A DNA stretch of 64,000 nucleotides from Thermogemmata fonticola (GCF_013694095.1 NZ_JACEFB010000010.1:1-64000); one strand, 5' to 3'; positions 45,566-55,606 are shown, counted from the first letter of the stretch. The notes: a model not told the origin generated them from the letters alone. Numbers and translations: made by a program.

Positions 45566-48500
45566 TTAGCCGGCATTGGTGCCCGCCGTTTTGAGGTCTT
45601 CCATAGCACGGGCCACGGCCAGGGGCAGGACTTTACGGATGCGGCGTCCGCGGCGAATTTCCGCCCAGTTCTTGAGGATGTACTCCGCCTGGCGGCTACC
45701 TGTGCGGGCAAAGTATTGGTGCAGCAAGGGGTGCATCCATTCGTAATCCACGTGGGAGCAATCGATGACTGTCACGCTCTTGCCGTGGAGCTTGGCCGGC
45801 ACCTCGTTTTTGGGATCGTAAATGAACAGTTCGCCGCCGGTCATCCCGGAGCCGATCTCGTTTTCGACCGGTCCGAGAATGAGAACCCGCCCGCGGGTCA
45901 TGTATTCGCAGGCATATTTGCCAGCGGCTTCGGCCACGATGGTCGCTCCGCTGTTGCGGATACCCAAGCGATGGCCCGCCCGGCCGCCGATGAAGATGGT
46001 GCCGCCCGTGGCACCATAGCCGACGTTGTTCCCGGCCACGCTCTGGATTTCGCCCCCATAGTCGCTGGCAGAATAATCTAGGGTCACTACCACCGTCCCA
46101 CCGGAAATTCCCTTGGCCACGCCATCCTGGGCAAAGCCTCGCAGCTCCAAATCCAGACCATTGACGCACCAGGCGCCGAAACTTTGTCCGGCTTCCCCCT
46201 CAAAGCGCACGCGGATTTTGCGATGATTCGGCATTCCTTCCCGCCCGTAGAGCTGGGCGATTAGACCTGCCACTGTTGCCCCCACACTGCGGTCGGAATT
46301 GCGAATGCGGAAAACCAGATCGGCGTTCTGGGCCGTATCGATGGCATCATAAGCGGCATCGAGAATCTTCCGATTCAACCCCAGATCGATCTCCTTGACT
46401 CCGCTGGCAGGTGGCGGGTTCTGGGGATACTTCTCTTCTAACCGGCACAAAGCCATGTCCGGTTGTAGGAAGCGGGACAAATCGAGCAAGGCGGCACGGG
46501 GATGGCGCGTTTTCAGGTCGGTGCGGGGCACAAGCAGTTCGCACCGGCCGGTGATATCCGACAGTTGCCGGAAGCCCATCGCTGCGAGAATCTGGCGCAC
46601 TTCTTGGGCCACGGCCAGCAGGTAGGCTTTCGTATGTTCCGGATGACCTTTGAAAATCTCCGGACTGCCTGTGATGCCGGTGGGGCAATTCGGAATGTGG
46701 CAACTTTTACAGACGATGCACCCTACGGAGACCATTAAAGCCTGGCCGAAGCTGAACTCGTCAGCGCCGAAGAGGGCGTATTTGATGATGTCGTAGCCGT
46801 TTTTGATACCGCCACCGACTCGCAGGCGGACCGTACGGCGCAAGCCATTGACCACCAGAGCCTGATGGGCCTCGGCCAGCCCCATTTCGCTGGGCAACCC
46901 AGCGTGTTCCTTGCTGGAGACCATCGCCGCTCCGGTGCCGCCGTCGATGCCGTCAATTTCGATGATGTCCGCACCGGCCTTGGCCACGCCCACGGCGATG
47001 GTGCCGATATTCTCCACGGCCACTAGCTTCACCGAGACTAAGACTCCCGGCTTGACGGCCTTCAAATCGTAAATGAGCTGAGCCAAGTCTTCGATGGAGT
47101 AGATATCATGATGGGGTGGCGGACTGATCAGGTCCGTGCCGGGCTTGGCGAAGCGGATTTCGGCAATTTCCGTGGTCACTTTCTTGCCCATCAACTGCCC
47201 GCCTTCTCCCGGCTTGGCCCCCTGAGCCATTTTGATCTGAATTTCTTCGGCATTGACGAGGTATTCCGCATCGACACCGAAACGGCCGCTCGCCACCTGA
47301 CGGATTCGGCTACGGAAGCGGCTCCTGCGAATATCGCCACCGAGACAGTAGATTTCGGGATGCGCCAAGCGTTGTTCGCGGACCTTCTCCCAGAACGGTC
47401 CCCATGCTCGCTCCGGAATATCATTGCGCCAGCGAGCCTCTCCCCCTTCGCCGCTATTGCTGAAGGTGCCTAGTTCGTTGAGGGCAGCGGCAATCGTCAT
47501 GTGGGAAGCACCGGTGAGGGCACCGTGGCTCATGGCAGCACCGCGGAAATGGCGGCGGATGATATCCTGTGCTGACTGGACCTCTTCCAGCGGCAGGGGG
47601 CGGGGCGCCTGAGCTACCGTGAACAGGTCGCGCAAGACGGTGGGAACCCGTGTATTGATCAACTCGGTGAACTTGGCATATTTGCTTTCGATCCGGTGAA
47701 AAACTTGGGGGTCGCACTCTGCCGGAGGGGCAGTATAGGCCATTTCGCCACCCCCAGCGTCCGGTTCCGGATGGGCTTCCTTGACGGCGTCGCGCAAAGC
47801 CATGCGCACTTTGGCATTGAAGGCGTGATAGTCCCGGTTGCGACCAAGCACCGTCATCTTTTCGGCTTGTTGCACCCGCCATTGGGCATCTTCCACCAGT
47901 TCGGCCAAGCCGATTCCGCCCAATCGGCTGGGAAAATCCCCCAGGAACTCCATCAGTTCGGGACCAAAGCCCACTGCTTCAAATAGCTGTGCCCCGCGAT
48001 ACCCTTCGATGGTGGTGATCCCCATCTTCGAGATCACCTTCTTGATGGTGTCTTCCAGAGCAATGAAGAGGTTCTCCAAAGCCTCGCGCGGCTCAAGACG
48101 CAGCTCGTTCTTGGAATCGGGGTCCTTAAAGATCAAGCCATCCTTGACCAACCGGAGCATGAGATATGGATGGACCGCATCGGCTCCGAAAGCGACCAAG
48201 CAGCAAACGTCATGCCCTTCCTGAATGTCACCTGCTTGGACGATCAGGCTACAGCGCTGCCGCAATCCTTGGCGGCAGAGGTATTGATGGACAGCTCCCA
48301 GGGCCAGCAAAGAAGGAATGGGGTAGATGCCGCGTTTGCAGGCTTCCTTGTCGGAGATGCAAAGCACGTGGTAGCCGTCATGGATGGCCTTCTCAGCGGA
48401 GCTTTGTAACGCGATCAGACTGGCGCGGAGGGCTTCGACGCCGCCGGACAAGGGGAAGGTGGCATCCAACAACTTGAACCCCAGCACCTCGTTCTGCCGG

Positions 48501-50284
48501 ATTTCTTCGATGATGGCGTCGGAGATCACCGGCGAAGACAACTCCATCTGGCGGATAGGGAGTTCGTCGCCATTAGCCCCCTGACCGCCGCAACGGGGAG
48601 CACGTCCAATGTAGGTCGTCAGCGACATGGCTCCGCCTTCGCGATATGGGTCGATCGGGGGATTGGTCACTTCCGCAAAAGTTTGCTGTAAATACTTGAA
48701 CAAGGTCGGATGGTGCTGGCTGAAGATAGTCAACACGCGGTCATGGCCCATAGAGCTGAGCGGCTCCTTTTTGAGCTTGGCCATTTCTTTGACGAAGACG
48801 GCCCGATCGAAGTCCCAACCCGCCGCTTGCAGCAGATGATCTAACGTCCAGTTGCGGTCAGCCAAGGCGGCCTCAATCAGGTCCTCCGTTTGCCGGGTGT
48901 AGTCAAAGCCTTCCGGAATGATAATCTGGCGGCGGTTGAGTTCGTGCAGATCGCCCAACTCGGCTTTCGCCTCGGCGACGACCCGCGCAAGGATTTGGTG
49001 GCTATCTAGGCGTTCTCCGCTGGTAGTATCCAGGGCAATCATCTGTCCTGGCTGCAATTGGCCACTGGCGACGATGGTGGTGGGATCGAGGCCGAACACC
49101 CCCGATTCGCTCCCGATGTACAACCAGCCGCGGCGATCGGAACACCAGCGGACAGGTCGCAGTCCCATCCGATCCACAAGGCCGACCAGGATACGGCCAT
49201 CGGTGCCGATGATTCCTGCGGGTCCGTCCCAAGCCGCCAGGGAACCCAAGGTTCGCCGATAGTAGGTGAACAGATCAAAAGCATCTGGTCCCCAAACGTC
49301 AGCCTCTGTGTCCCAAACGGGCGGAATAGACACGCGGAGCGCCCGTAGCAAGCTCCAGTTTTGCTCCAATACCAGGTATTCCAGCCATTCGTCGAGACTG
49401 GCGGAGTCGCTCATTTTCGGCGAGAGCAACTCCCCCCCTGGAATGGGAGGTTGTAAACTGCGGGCGAAGGCAGAAACAGCATTGCGATTGGTGCGGATTG
49501 TGTTGATTTCCCCGTTGTGACAGGTCATGCGAAAAGGTTGAGCCAGCGTCCAATTCGGGAACGTATTGGTGCTGTAACGCCGGTGGAAGATGGCAATACC
49601 AGTTTCAAAGTTCGGTTGGGTTAGGTCCGGGTAGTACTCGGCCAATTGGGGGCTTCGAAGTAGTCCTTTGTAACTGATCAGGCGGGTGGAAAAGGAAGGG
49701 ATGTAGACCTGAAGCCCCTCCTCGGCCAAGCGGGCACGCAAAGCCAAACGGGCGCGATAGAGCCGGCGCTCAGCCTCGGCCTCGTGGGGGACGTTGACCC
49801 GATACAGCCATTGCTCAATGCTCGCCGGCCGCGTCGAGCGGGCACGTGCCGAGAGCACATCGTCACACGTGGGAACGGGCCGAACGCCTAAAAGCGGAAA
49901 GCTCTCAGCCGGGATGCATTCGCGGATCAACTGCCGGACGCGATCCTGGCGAACCGGGTCGCTTTCCATCAGAAAGATCACGCCGACAGCTAAGAGATCT
50001 TCCGGCTTGAGATAACGCGCGCCATCCAAGCGAAGCCGACGGGCTTCCTCCTTGAAAAACGCTTGCGGAATGACAGCAGTTAGACCTGCTCCATCTCCCG
50101 TGTCTCCGCAGACACCGCCCCGGTGCTCCATGCAGGCCAATGCCGTCAGGGCCTTGCGGACCACCTCGTGGCTCGGCTTACCATCTTTGGCAGCCACTCC
50201 GCCAATCCCGCAGGCATCCCGACCCACTTCATCGGTGTACAGCAAATGGCCCTCACGTACACGCTGCCAACCATAGGCATCCAC
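45566..50284 (-). CDS. gltB: Glutamate synthase large subunit
   Basis: Makes two glutamates from glutamine and 2-oxoglutarate. I start at GTG 50284 (VDAYGWQRVREGH), 7 bp after GAGGAGG, giving 1572 aa. The Ntn glutaminase starts after a short propeptide at CGIGGVAA (DACGIGG). Later landmarks are the FMN domain (QIKMAQGAKPGEGGQLMGKK and PPPHHDIYSIEDLAQLI), the [3Fe-4S] Cys set CIVCKSCHIPNCPTGITG, and the C-terminal GXGXG beta-helix (GGEIQSVAGNNVGYGATGGT and GRAGHRLGIRNSGA). No gltD is in the window, so the electron donor (NADPH subunit or ferredoxin) is open. Confidence 0.95.
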   Translation of the reverse strand: MDAYGWQRVREGHLLYTDEVGRDACGIGGVAAKDGKPSHEVVRKALTALACMEHRGGVCGDTGDGAGLTAVIPQAFFKEEARRLRLDGARYLKPEDLLAVGVIFLMESDPVRQDRVRQLIRECIPAESFPLLGVRPVPTCDDVLSARARSTRPASIEQWLYRVNVPHEAEAERRLYRARLALRARLAEEGLQVYIPSFSTRLISYKGLLRSPQLAEYYPDLTQPNFETGIAIFHRRYSTNTFPNWTLAQPFRMTCHNGEINTIRTNRNAVSAFARSLQPPIPGGELLSPKMSDSASLDEWLEYLVLEQNWSLLRALRVSIPPVWDTEADVWGPDAFDLFTYYRRTLGSLAAWDGPAGIIGTDGRILVGLVDRMGLRPVRWCSDRRGWLYIGSESGVFGLDPTTIVASGQLQPGQMIALDTTSGERLDSHQILARVVAEAKAELGDLHELNRRQIIIPEGFDYTRQTEDLIEAALADRNWTLDHLLQAAGWDFDRAVFVKEMAKLKKEPLSSMGHDRVLTIFSQHHPTLFKYLQQTFAEVTNPPIDPYREGGAMSLTTYIGRAPRCGGQGANGDELPIRQMELSSPVISDAIIEEIRQNEVLGFKLLDATFPLSGGVEALRASLIALQSSAEKAIHDGYHVLCISDKEACKRGIYPIPSLLALGAVHQYLCRQGLRQRCSLIVQAGDIQEGHDVCCLVAFGADAVHPYLMLRLVKDGLIFKDPDSKNELRLEPREALENLFIALEDTIKKVISKMGITTIEGYRGAQLFEAVGFGPELMEFLGDFPSRLGGIGLAELVEDAQWRVQQAEKMTVLGRNRDYHAFNAKVRMALRDAVKEAHPEPDAGGGEMAYTAPPAECDPQVFHRIESKYAKFTELINTRVPTVLRDLFTVAQAPRPLPLEEVQSAQDIIRRHFRGAAMSHGALTGASHMTIAAALNELGTFSNSGEGGEARWRNDIPERAWGPFWEKVREQRLAHPEIYCLGGDIRRSRFRSRIRQVASGRFGVDAEYLVNAEEIQIKMAQGAKPGEGGQLMGKKVTTEIAEIRFAKPGTDLISPPPHHDIYSIEDLAQLIYDLKAVKPGVLVSVKLVAVENIGTIAVGVAKAGADIIEIDGIDGGTGAAMVSSKEHAGLPSEMGLAEAHQALVVNGLRRTVRLRVGGGIKNGYDIIKYALFGADEFSFGQALMVSVGCIVCKSCHIPNCPTGITGSPEIFKGHPEHTKAYLLAVAQEVRQILAAMGFRQLSDITGRCELLVPRTDLKTRHPRAALLDLSRFLQPDMALCRLEEKYPQNPPPASGVKEIDLGLNRKILDAAYDAIDTAQNADLVFRIRNSDRSVGATVAGLIAQLYGREGMPNHRKIRVRFEGEAGQSFGAWCVNGLDLELRGFAQDGVAKGISGGTVVVTLDYSASDYGGEIQSVAGNNVGYGATGGTIFIGGRAGHRLGIRNSGATIVAEAAGKYACEYMTRGRVLILGPVENEIGSGMTGGELFIYDPKNEVPAKLHGKSVTVIDCSHVDYEWMHPLLHQYFARTGSRQAEYILKNWAEIRRGRRIRKVLPLAVARAMEDLKTAGTNAG

Positions 50285-50922
50285 GGAGATCGCCTCCTCA
50301 GAAAAACCCTGCCGTCGCGACGTTCTGTCTCGCAACTCCGGACGGAACACCAACACATCGAATAGTCTAGTGTATTCCGGCCCCGACTCGGCTGGCAATC
50401 AATACTTGGGTATTTCCGATGAAGTGCCCCTCATAACCGCTCAGGATTTTAGCGGCTGTAATCAACAAAAAACCTCATCGTGGGGGAAGAACCAGGCAAA
50501 ATGGAAGACTCTCTATTTGACCCGAGCCAAGCCAAGGAAACACTCCCGCCTCGCTGAACGTGATCAGTCTTCCAATGCTCGCACTACCTTGACCAGAACC
50601 CTACCTCAGTCACACCCCAGCTAGCAACCCCTTACTGAGCAAAGGGATGAGAAATTTCACTGCCATCTTGAATGTTTCGGAGACATCGGGTACAACAAAT
50701 AGCACTCGGTGACCGGTAACTAGCAACTGGGGCTGGATGTTCCGACAACAGGAAGTGAGGACTTCCTGTGACATATGGGGGATGATTCACGCAGGCCGTC
50801 ACTGGAGTTTTTCACTGTACGCCATCCCCACTAGAGCCCAAAGCCAGTTCCGGTAACAGCCGACTCGCAGAGTCAATGGTGTTGTCCCCATCTAACCCTT
50901 TTTCCAGAAAGGAACCTCCGCC
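50285..50922. other. Long intergenic region, no gene recognised
   Basis: 638 bp between gltB (minus) and the 36-aa gene (plus). Several short frames exist, none with a Shine-Dalgarno site and protein-like composition. It holds the promoters of both neighbours; I saw no riboswitch or clear hairpin. Confidence 0.4.
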
Positions 50923-51033
50923 ATGATGGACTTCCTCAGCCGAACCGAAGTCATGATCGGTATGGTTATCGCATTGGTCGTTCTCATCGGCGTGATGATC
51001 TTCCTGCGCATGAAACCCCGTGATGACGACTAA
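50923..51033 (+). CDS. 36-aa single-span membrane peptide
   Basis: Reads MMDFLSRTEVMIGMVIALVV, then a short continuation of the span, ending LRMKPRDDD. The pattern is a single membrane helix of about 20 residues with a short N-terminus and a charged tail starting after the RMKPR stop-transfer stretch. AAAGGAA precedes the first ATG by about 7 bp. The composition and punctuation are too good for chance, but the frame is very short and I recognise no family. Many planctomycetes have such orphan peptides; role unknown. Confidence 0.6.
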   Translation: MMDFLSRTEVMIGMVIALVVLIGVMIFLRMKPRDDD

Positions 51034-51364
51034 GGCTTCGGTCGGATTCCGCCACATTCCCTTTCATCACAGGGAGATACTGACACTCCCGCGAAAAAGG
51101 TGCTTTCGGCTTCCAGTCGTGGTGGAATAGACCTTATCACGGCTGGAGGAGTGGTAGTTTTTGGTATTGGCCGGTCTAGCCGATCGTCACGAACACGGAA
51201 AAAACCACCCAAACTCTGGACCTGGATAATGTGCAGACTTCCGCCGAAGGAAGCGCGGGGAATTCCGTGGAAATGCAGAGTTCACCTCTGGGCAGGCCGC
51301 TGATTGGAGCAAGGAGAAAAAATTTTTAGAGATAGAGACTGCCGTATTTGTATCGGATTGCAGA
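51034..51364. other. Intergenic region, no gene seen
   Basis: 331 bp. It ends in TATCGGATTGCAGA (51351-51364), directly at the border of repeat copy 5. The motif recurs with two changes at 51488-51501. Confidence 0.4.
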
Positions 51365-51468
51365 GGGTGCAACCAAATTCTCTGGGAGTTCCCTGCCGGG
51401 CAGCTCTGCTAGTCTGGGGAAACACCTCGCGGGTTCAGCCCCCACCCCCAGAAAATCTGGTTACACCC
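51365..51468 (+). repeat. 104-bp palindrome-ended repeat, copy 5
   Basis: The most diverged copy in its arms: left GGGAGT for GGGGGT, right GAAAATCTGGTTACACCC. Even so, the 58-bp core is identical to that of the other four. TTGCAGA lies directly to its left and again 2 bp to its right, which may mark the insertion site. Confidence 0.87.
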
Positions 51469-51483
51469 GGTTGCAGATAGAAG

Positions 51484-52215
51484 TTAGTATCGAGTTGCAG
51501 ATAGAACAGTTTGGAGGATAGATTTCGCCTGTTCCTCGTTGAGGTCTCCCAAGGTGGGGAAGTGCCACGGGGGGGCTAGGTGTTTCAAGCGTCGATAAAC
51601 TACCACTGTGGCGGCATCCTTGTCCTGGACGCCCCAAGCTGTGAGGTTTTTGGAAGTGAGGGGAGCTAAACCCACGGGAATGTTGGCGATTTTCATCGCC
51701 TGAATCCAATCCTTGATTTCTTGCACGTAGCGATCGCGGTTTTCGTCATCCGGGTATTCCTTATCCGCCGTCACAGCGATTTCCGTGCCACTGTCGTCCG
51801 TGAATTTGACCGCTTTCTCCCCCGCTTCAGTCCGCAGGAAGAGAATCAGACCATTCAATTTATCAGCGCGGTACTTAGGCATGACAGCATCGAGATCACG
51901 GATCAGCTTGCCCACCGGGGTGTCCGCGGTGATCTGTTTGGGATCCGCTCGTAGGAAGAGGATGAATACCGGAGACAAGCCGTATTCACAAACGTAGCAA
52001 TGAATTTTCCCCGATCGATCACGCGGATCCCGTTGCATTTTGCCGTCTACGGTTTGCGGGGGGAATCGCCCGTCTTGGACGATGAAAGCTCGGAGAGTAG
52101 ATGGGACCATTTGGGCAGAGGCGGGGGGTGTTTTGGGCTGCGTCCGGCCATCGGGATGGAAAGCTAAAAAAGTCAATCCGCTAAGAACACCACAGATGAC
52201 GGCAATCCCGCGCAT
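51484..52215 (-). CDS. Secreted thioredoxin-like hypothetical protein
   Basis: A 243-aa protein starting MRGIAVICGVLSGLTFLAFH (signal peptide or anchor). A CxxC pair in HCYVCEYGLSPVFILFLR is positioned after a strand-turn as in thioredoxin-like folds. YRADKLNGLILFLRTEAGEK and NIPVGLAPLTSKNLTAWGV (a cis-Pro-like region) follow. GGAGA lies 6 bp before the ATG, with a TATAAC-like -10 box upstream. Redox activity is inferred from the fold only. Its 3' end carries a 13-bp direct repeat (GTTGCAGATAGAA at 51470 and 51494) next to the mobile repeat copy 5. Confidence 0.7.
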   Translation of the reverse strand: MRGIAVICGVLSGLTFLAFHPDGRTQPKTPPASAQMVPSTLRAFIVQDGRFPPQTVDGKMQRDPRDRSGKIHCYVCEYGLSPVFILFLRADPKQITADTPVGKLIRDLDAVMPKYRADKLNGLILFLRTEAGEKAVKFTDDSGTEIAVTADKEYPDDENRDRYVQEIKDWIQAMKIANIPVGLAPLTSKNLTAWGVQDKDAATVVVYRRLKHLAPPWHFPTLGDLNEEQAKSILQTVLSATRY

Positions 52216-52630
52216 AGTCGTCTCCGGTTATAATGGAGTCTGAAGTGGGACTCCCGATACTACGGCTTATAGATGGGGTCGCCGAATATAGATCCCAGTG
52301 ATGGGCGGATCCCATTAAAGACCCCGTGGCAGACGATCCCCTTTGCTTTCACATTGGCAGTTGCCGTTGTGGGTGTCAAGGGAAACTAGGATTTGCCGGC
52401 TCGCTGCGGGGAAGTCGGGACGTGGCAGGACCGTCAGGTTGAGTCCGATCCTACCCAAAGGAGGAGGGGAGTTGATGCCTTTGCGAGACGATCAGTCCGT
52501 CCAGAAGCCGGCTGTGCGCGATAGTTGAGTTTTGAGTCGGCTGACGCTGTGAGAAGTGATAGCATCTATTAGACTACTTTCAGGTTATCCGAATCCATCT
52601 TGTAATCCGCACTGATCGAGGTTACCAGAC
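52216..52630. other. Divergent intergenic region, no gene seen
   Basis: 415 bp between two divergent genes. The short frames here lack start signals. It should contain both promoters. Confidence 0.4.
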
Positions 52631-54112
52631 ATGGCAGTACAAGTCGTCTGTCCCGATTGCCAGGCTCGATTGCGATTGAGTGAGCCGCCGGAAGCGGGCA
52701 TGGAAATTGGATGCCCACGTTGTGGCGGGAGTTTCACTTGGTCGGGTGAAAGAAGGGTTCGTTCGGCGGAGGAGGACGGAACAGGCCGTGGGCGTAGCTC
52801 CCGCGATGGAGCAGCGTCGGGCGCTGCTACGGCAACCCGACCCAAAAAGAAGGACAAGCCGCGTAAGATCAAACTGAAAAAGCGTAAAACCAACCCTGCC
52901 TTGCTCTGGGGGGCAGTCGGGGGCGGTTTGGTATTCGTTCTCGTCCTGGCCGGCTTGCTTTACTGGTTTTTCAGCCGCAAGAGTGTCGCCCAAGAAATGA
53001 TCGCTTATCTTCCGGCGGCTTGCGATGAAATCAGCGGCATCAATGTCGGGCACCTGAGCCGTTATCCCAAGTTCTATGAGGCCTGCGAACAGGTTATGAC
53101 GAATTACGGCTTCCGCAAGGCGATGGAGGCCTTTGCGAAGGTGACGGGACAAAAGGCAACCGACGTCGTGGACTATGTGGTCCAAGGCTACGGCAAGCAA
53201 GGGGGCCGAACATTGGAGGCGACGGTGCTCCGGACGAAAGCGGAATTCGATGTCGGACTACTGGCCAAGATGCCCGGAGCCCAGAAGTACACTGCCGAAG
53301 GAGTCGATTATTACACGATCCAAGATCCCGGTCTGCGCTATCCGGGAATTCGAGTGTTTGCCCCGACCAATCGGCTCGTTGTGTTCACCCGCGGCGACAT
53401 GGGTGAAGACGTTTTTCGGGCCATGATCCAAGGACACAAAGGGAGTGAGGCAAATACAGCGTTTAGACGGGGTGGTCCACTGGCTCAGCAAACGGTGAGA
53501 GGCACAGTCTGGCGCTTTGTGCTCTACGACAGCGGTGTCATTGCCCGGATGCAACCGCCGCCGAAACGGGATGGCGCCGCCATCGGCGGAACCAATGACG
53601 AAGACGACCTCAAGCGGGAGATCGCTGAGATACTCAGCGGAGCAAAAGGTTACGGGATCAAAGCCAGCGTCGGTTCGCGAGATGTGCGGGGGGAATGGCT
53701 GGTTTGGTATAACGACAGCGAAAAGGCCGTCCAATTACGGGATAAATGGCGGAATCTAGGCTGGGTGCGAGACGATGAGCAAAGCCCGCCGCGCTGGTGG
53801 AAGGCCTTGGCCAACAAGTCAGGGGGCGGCAACACAGCACCGAATGTGCTCAAAGATAATCTTTCCTTCCGGGCTAGTTCCGGAGTGTTTATTGTACGCT
53901 CGGCGATGGAAGTGAAACTTTTGCAGAATGGCATCGGTTCGCTTGTGAGCACATTCACCGGGGAAGGGAGCGGTGGCTTCATGCCGCCTGGTATGCCGGG
54001 AGGAGGGATGCCTCCTGGGGGTATTCCGCCGGGGGGAGCCGGCGGTCCCGGCGGGCGACGGCGCCGCCACCTGCGGACTGGCAGCCCACAGCAGCGGATA
54101 ACAACCTGTTAG
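52631..54112 (+). CDS. Zinc-ribbon (MJ0042-type) membrane protein
   Basis: A 493-aa protein. The N-terminal zinc ribbon VVCPDCQARLRLSE...GCPRCGGSF has two CxxC knuckles (about residues 8-11 and 28-31). A charged linker (RPKKKDKPRKIKLKKRKT) follows, then one span (WGAVGGGLVFVLVLAGLLYW, about residue 93). A large external domain of about 380 residues of unknown fold comes next (e.g. YLPAACDEISGINVGHLSRY and YGIKASVGSRDVRGEWLVWY), and a Gly/Pro/Met-rich tail ends the protein. GAGG precedes the ATG by 9 bp. This cytoplasmic zinc ribbon plus external domain plan is frequent in planctomycetes; function unknown. Confidence 0.8.
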   Translation: MAVQVVCPDCQARLRLSEPPEAGMEIGCPRCGGSFTWSGERRVRSAEEDGTGRGRSSRDGAASGAATATRPKKKDKPRKIKLKKRKTNPALLWGAVGGGLVFVLVLAGLLYWFFSRKSVAQEMIAYLPAACDEISGINVGHLSRYPKFYEACEQVMTNYGFRKAMEAFAKVTGQKATDVVDYVVQGYGKQGGRTLEATVLRTKAEFDVGLLAKMPGAQKYTAEGVDYYTIQDPGLRYPGIRVFAPTNRLVVFTRGDMGEDVFRAMIQGHKGSEANTAFRRGGPLAQQTVRGTVWRFVLYDSGVIARMQPPPKRDGAAIGGTNDEDDLKREIAEILSGAKGYGIKASVGSRDVRGEWLVWYNDSEKAVQLRDKWRNLGWVRDDEQSPPRWWKALANKSGGGNTAPNVLKDNLSFRASSGVFIVRSAMEVKLLQNGIGSLVSTFTGEGSGGFMPPGMPGGGMPPGGIPPGGAGGPGGRRRRHLRTGSPQQRITTC

Positions 54113-54174
54113 GCGACGCCCGTGGATGAGAGGCATTCTGGCCTTCTCTGCGAAGCGGTGACTACAATGCGGTT

Positions 54175-54948
54175 GTGAGCGATATCCGAATTGTGCCCGG
54201 CCCGGCTGGTCCCGCCGATTGGCCGCCCCCGGAAGCCTGCCGTCAGCCCATCGCCCTCCTGATCAGCGGTGGGATCGACAGTGCGGTCATGCTGGCGGAT
54301 GCCGCCCGGCGCTTCCCGCGCGTCTATCCTTTGTACATTCGCACGGGACTGATTTGGGAAGAGGCCGAATTGGCCCATCTCCGCCGCTACTTGCAAGCCA
54401 TAGAGTCCCTGCAAACTATTCAGCCGCTTGTGATTCTGGACCAGCCGGTGGGCGATCTTTATGGCGATCATTGGAGTCGTAGCGGTCAAGGAGTCCCGGC
54501 GGCAGGGACGCCCGATGAGGACGTGTACCTTCCGGGCCGCAATGTGTTACTGCTATCCAAGGCCTTGCTTTGGTGCCATCTGCACCACGTGTCCCTGTTG
54601 GCTTTGGCTCCGCTGGCCGCCAATCCTTTCCCGGACGCCACCCCGGCCTTTTTTGCTGCCATGGCGGCTGTGGTGGGTCAAGCCGTCCGCGACCGCTTCA
54701 CGATTGTGCGGCCCTATGCCCATTGGCACAAGCCCGAGGTGATCCGCCTGGGACAGGAACTCCCCTTGCATCTGACCTTTTCATGCATTCAGCCGGTGGC
54801 GAATGGGCGTCACTGCGGTCGCTGTAGCAAGTGCTACGAACGAGCTGTTGCCTTCCGCGCCGCAAGGCTGCCGGATCCCACAGACTATGACCAGCCGGTT
54901 CTCTTGCCCCCGGATGGAGAGTGTGGTCATGTTTCGCGTCAGCCGTGA
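54175..54948 (+). CDS. queC: 7-cyano-7-deazaguanine synthase family protein
   Basis: Uses ATP to convert 7-carboxy-7-deazaguanine to preQ0 in the queuosine pathway. The 257-aa protein (GTG start) has the PP-loop ALLISGGIDSAVMLAD, the substrate block YLPGRNVLLLSKALLW and NPFPDATPAFFAAM, and the zinc site SCIQPVANGRHCGRCSKCYE with four Cys. It overlaps queD by 20 bp. The N-terminus is about 20 residues longer than in usual QueC. queE and queF are not in the window. A role in tRNA queuosine is likely; DNA 7-deazaguanine modification cannot be excluded, but no dpd genes are seen. Confidence 0.85.
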   Translation: MSDIRIVPGPAGPADWPPPEACRQPIALLISGGIDSAVMLADAARRFPRVYPLYIRTGLIWEEAELAHLRRYLQAIESLQTIQPLVILDQPVGDLYGDHWSRSGQGVPAAGTPDEDVYLPGRNVLLLSKALLWCHLHHVSLLALAPLAANPFPDATPAFFAAMAAVVGQAVRDRFTIVRPYAHWHKPEVIRLGQELPLHLTFSCIQPVANGRHCGRCSKCYERAVAFRAARLPDPTDYDQPVLLPPDGECGHVSRQP

Positions 54949-55351
54949 AATCCATTTTTGCTATGGCCACCGGCTGCTCCATTATGCCGGCAAGTGCCGC
55001 CATCTACATGGCCACAATGGCAAAGCGGTTATTACCTTGGAAACCCGCGATCTCGATGCCCGGGGCATGGTCGTGGATTTCACTGACATCAAACAGATGC
55101 TCGGACGGTGGATCGACGAAACCCTCGATCATAAGATGCTCCTGCACCGGGACGATCCGATCATTCCGGAATTGCGACGGCTGGGGGAACCTTTTATCAC
55201 TTTGGAATGCAACCCCACCGCGGAGAACATCGCCCGCCTGATTTATGAACAAGCCCGCGCTTTCGGACTGCCCGTCGTCGAAGTCACACTGTGGGAGACC
55301 GAATCCTCCTATGCCACCTACCGTCCACCGGCGGGTGGTGATAAGTGTTAA
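54929..55351 (+). CDS. queD: 6-carboxy-5,6,7,8-tetrahydropterin synthase
   Basis: A 140-aa enzyme of the T-fold (6-pyruvoyl-tetrahydropterin synthase) family, making the pterin precursor of preQ0. It starts MFRVSREIHFCYGHRLLHYA with the zinc His residues at FCYGHRL and CRHLHGHNG; Cys-23 is in GKCRHLHGH. VVDFTDIKQML, DETLDHKML and the C-terminal WETESSYATY are family blocks. The ATG lies inside queC and has GGAGAG about 10 bp upstream, so the two are coupled. Confidence 0.92.
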   Translation: MFRVSREIHFCYGHRLLHYAGKCRHLHGHNGKAVITLETRDLDARGMVVDFTDIKQMLGRWIDETLDHKMLLHRDDPIIPELRRLGEPFITLECNPTAENIARLIYEQARAFGLPVVEVTLWETESSYATYRPPAGGDKC

Positions 55352-55606
55352 GGCTTGCCGCGCTAGGATGCCGTTTCCTGAACTGATCCCCGGATCGACA
55401 TCGGCCCCCCGTACTCGCCCGGATCGCTGGCCTAGACTGTTGACAATATGGCGATTCTGCCTTAGGCTCGCTAACACCGCCGTTTAGCCGGAAGATATGG
55501 GTGCCTGATACCCTGCCATCAGCCCAGCAGGTACTGCCGTAACACACAGACCGGCTAGCGTATTCCAAGGATTCCACCCGCCGGACCAAACAATCGGAGG
55601 CTCCTC

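Noticed and set aside
54175-55351. queC-queD as part of a DNA 7-deazaguanine modification cluster
   Set aside because: No dpdA or other dpd genes and no defence genes adjoin; tRNA queuosine synthesis is the simpler reading.
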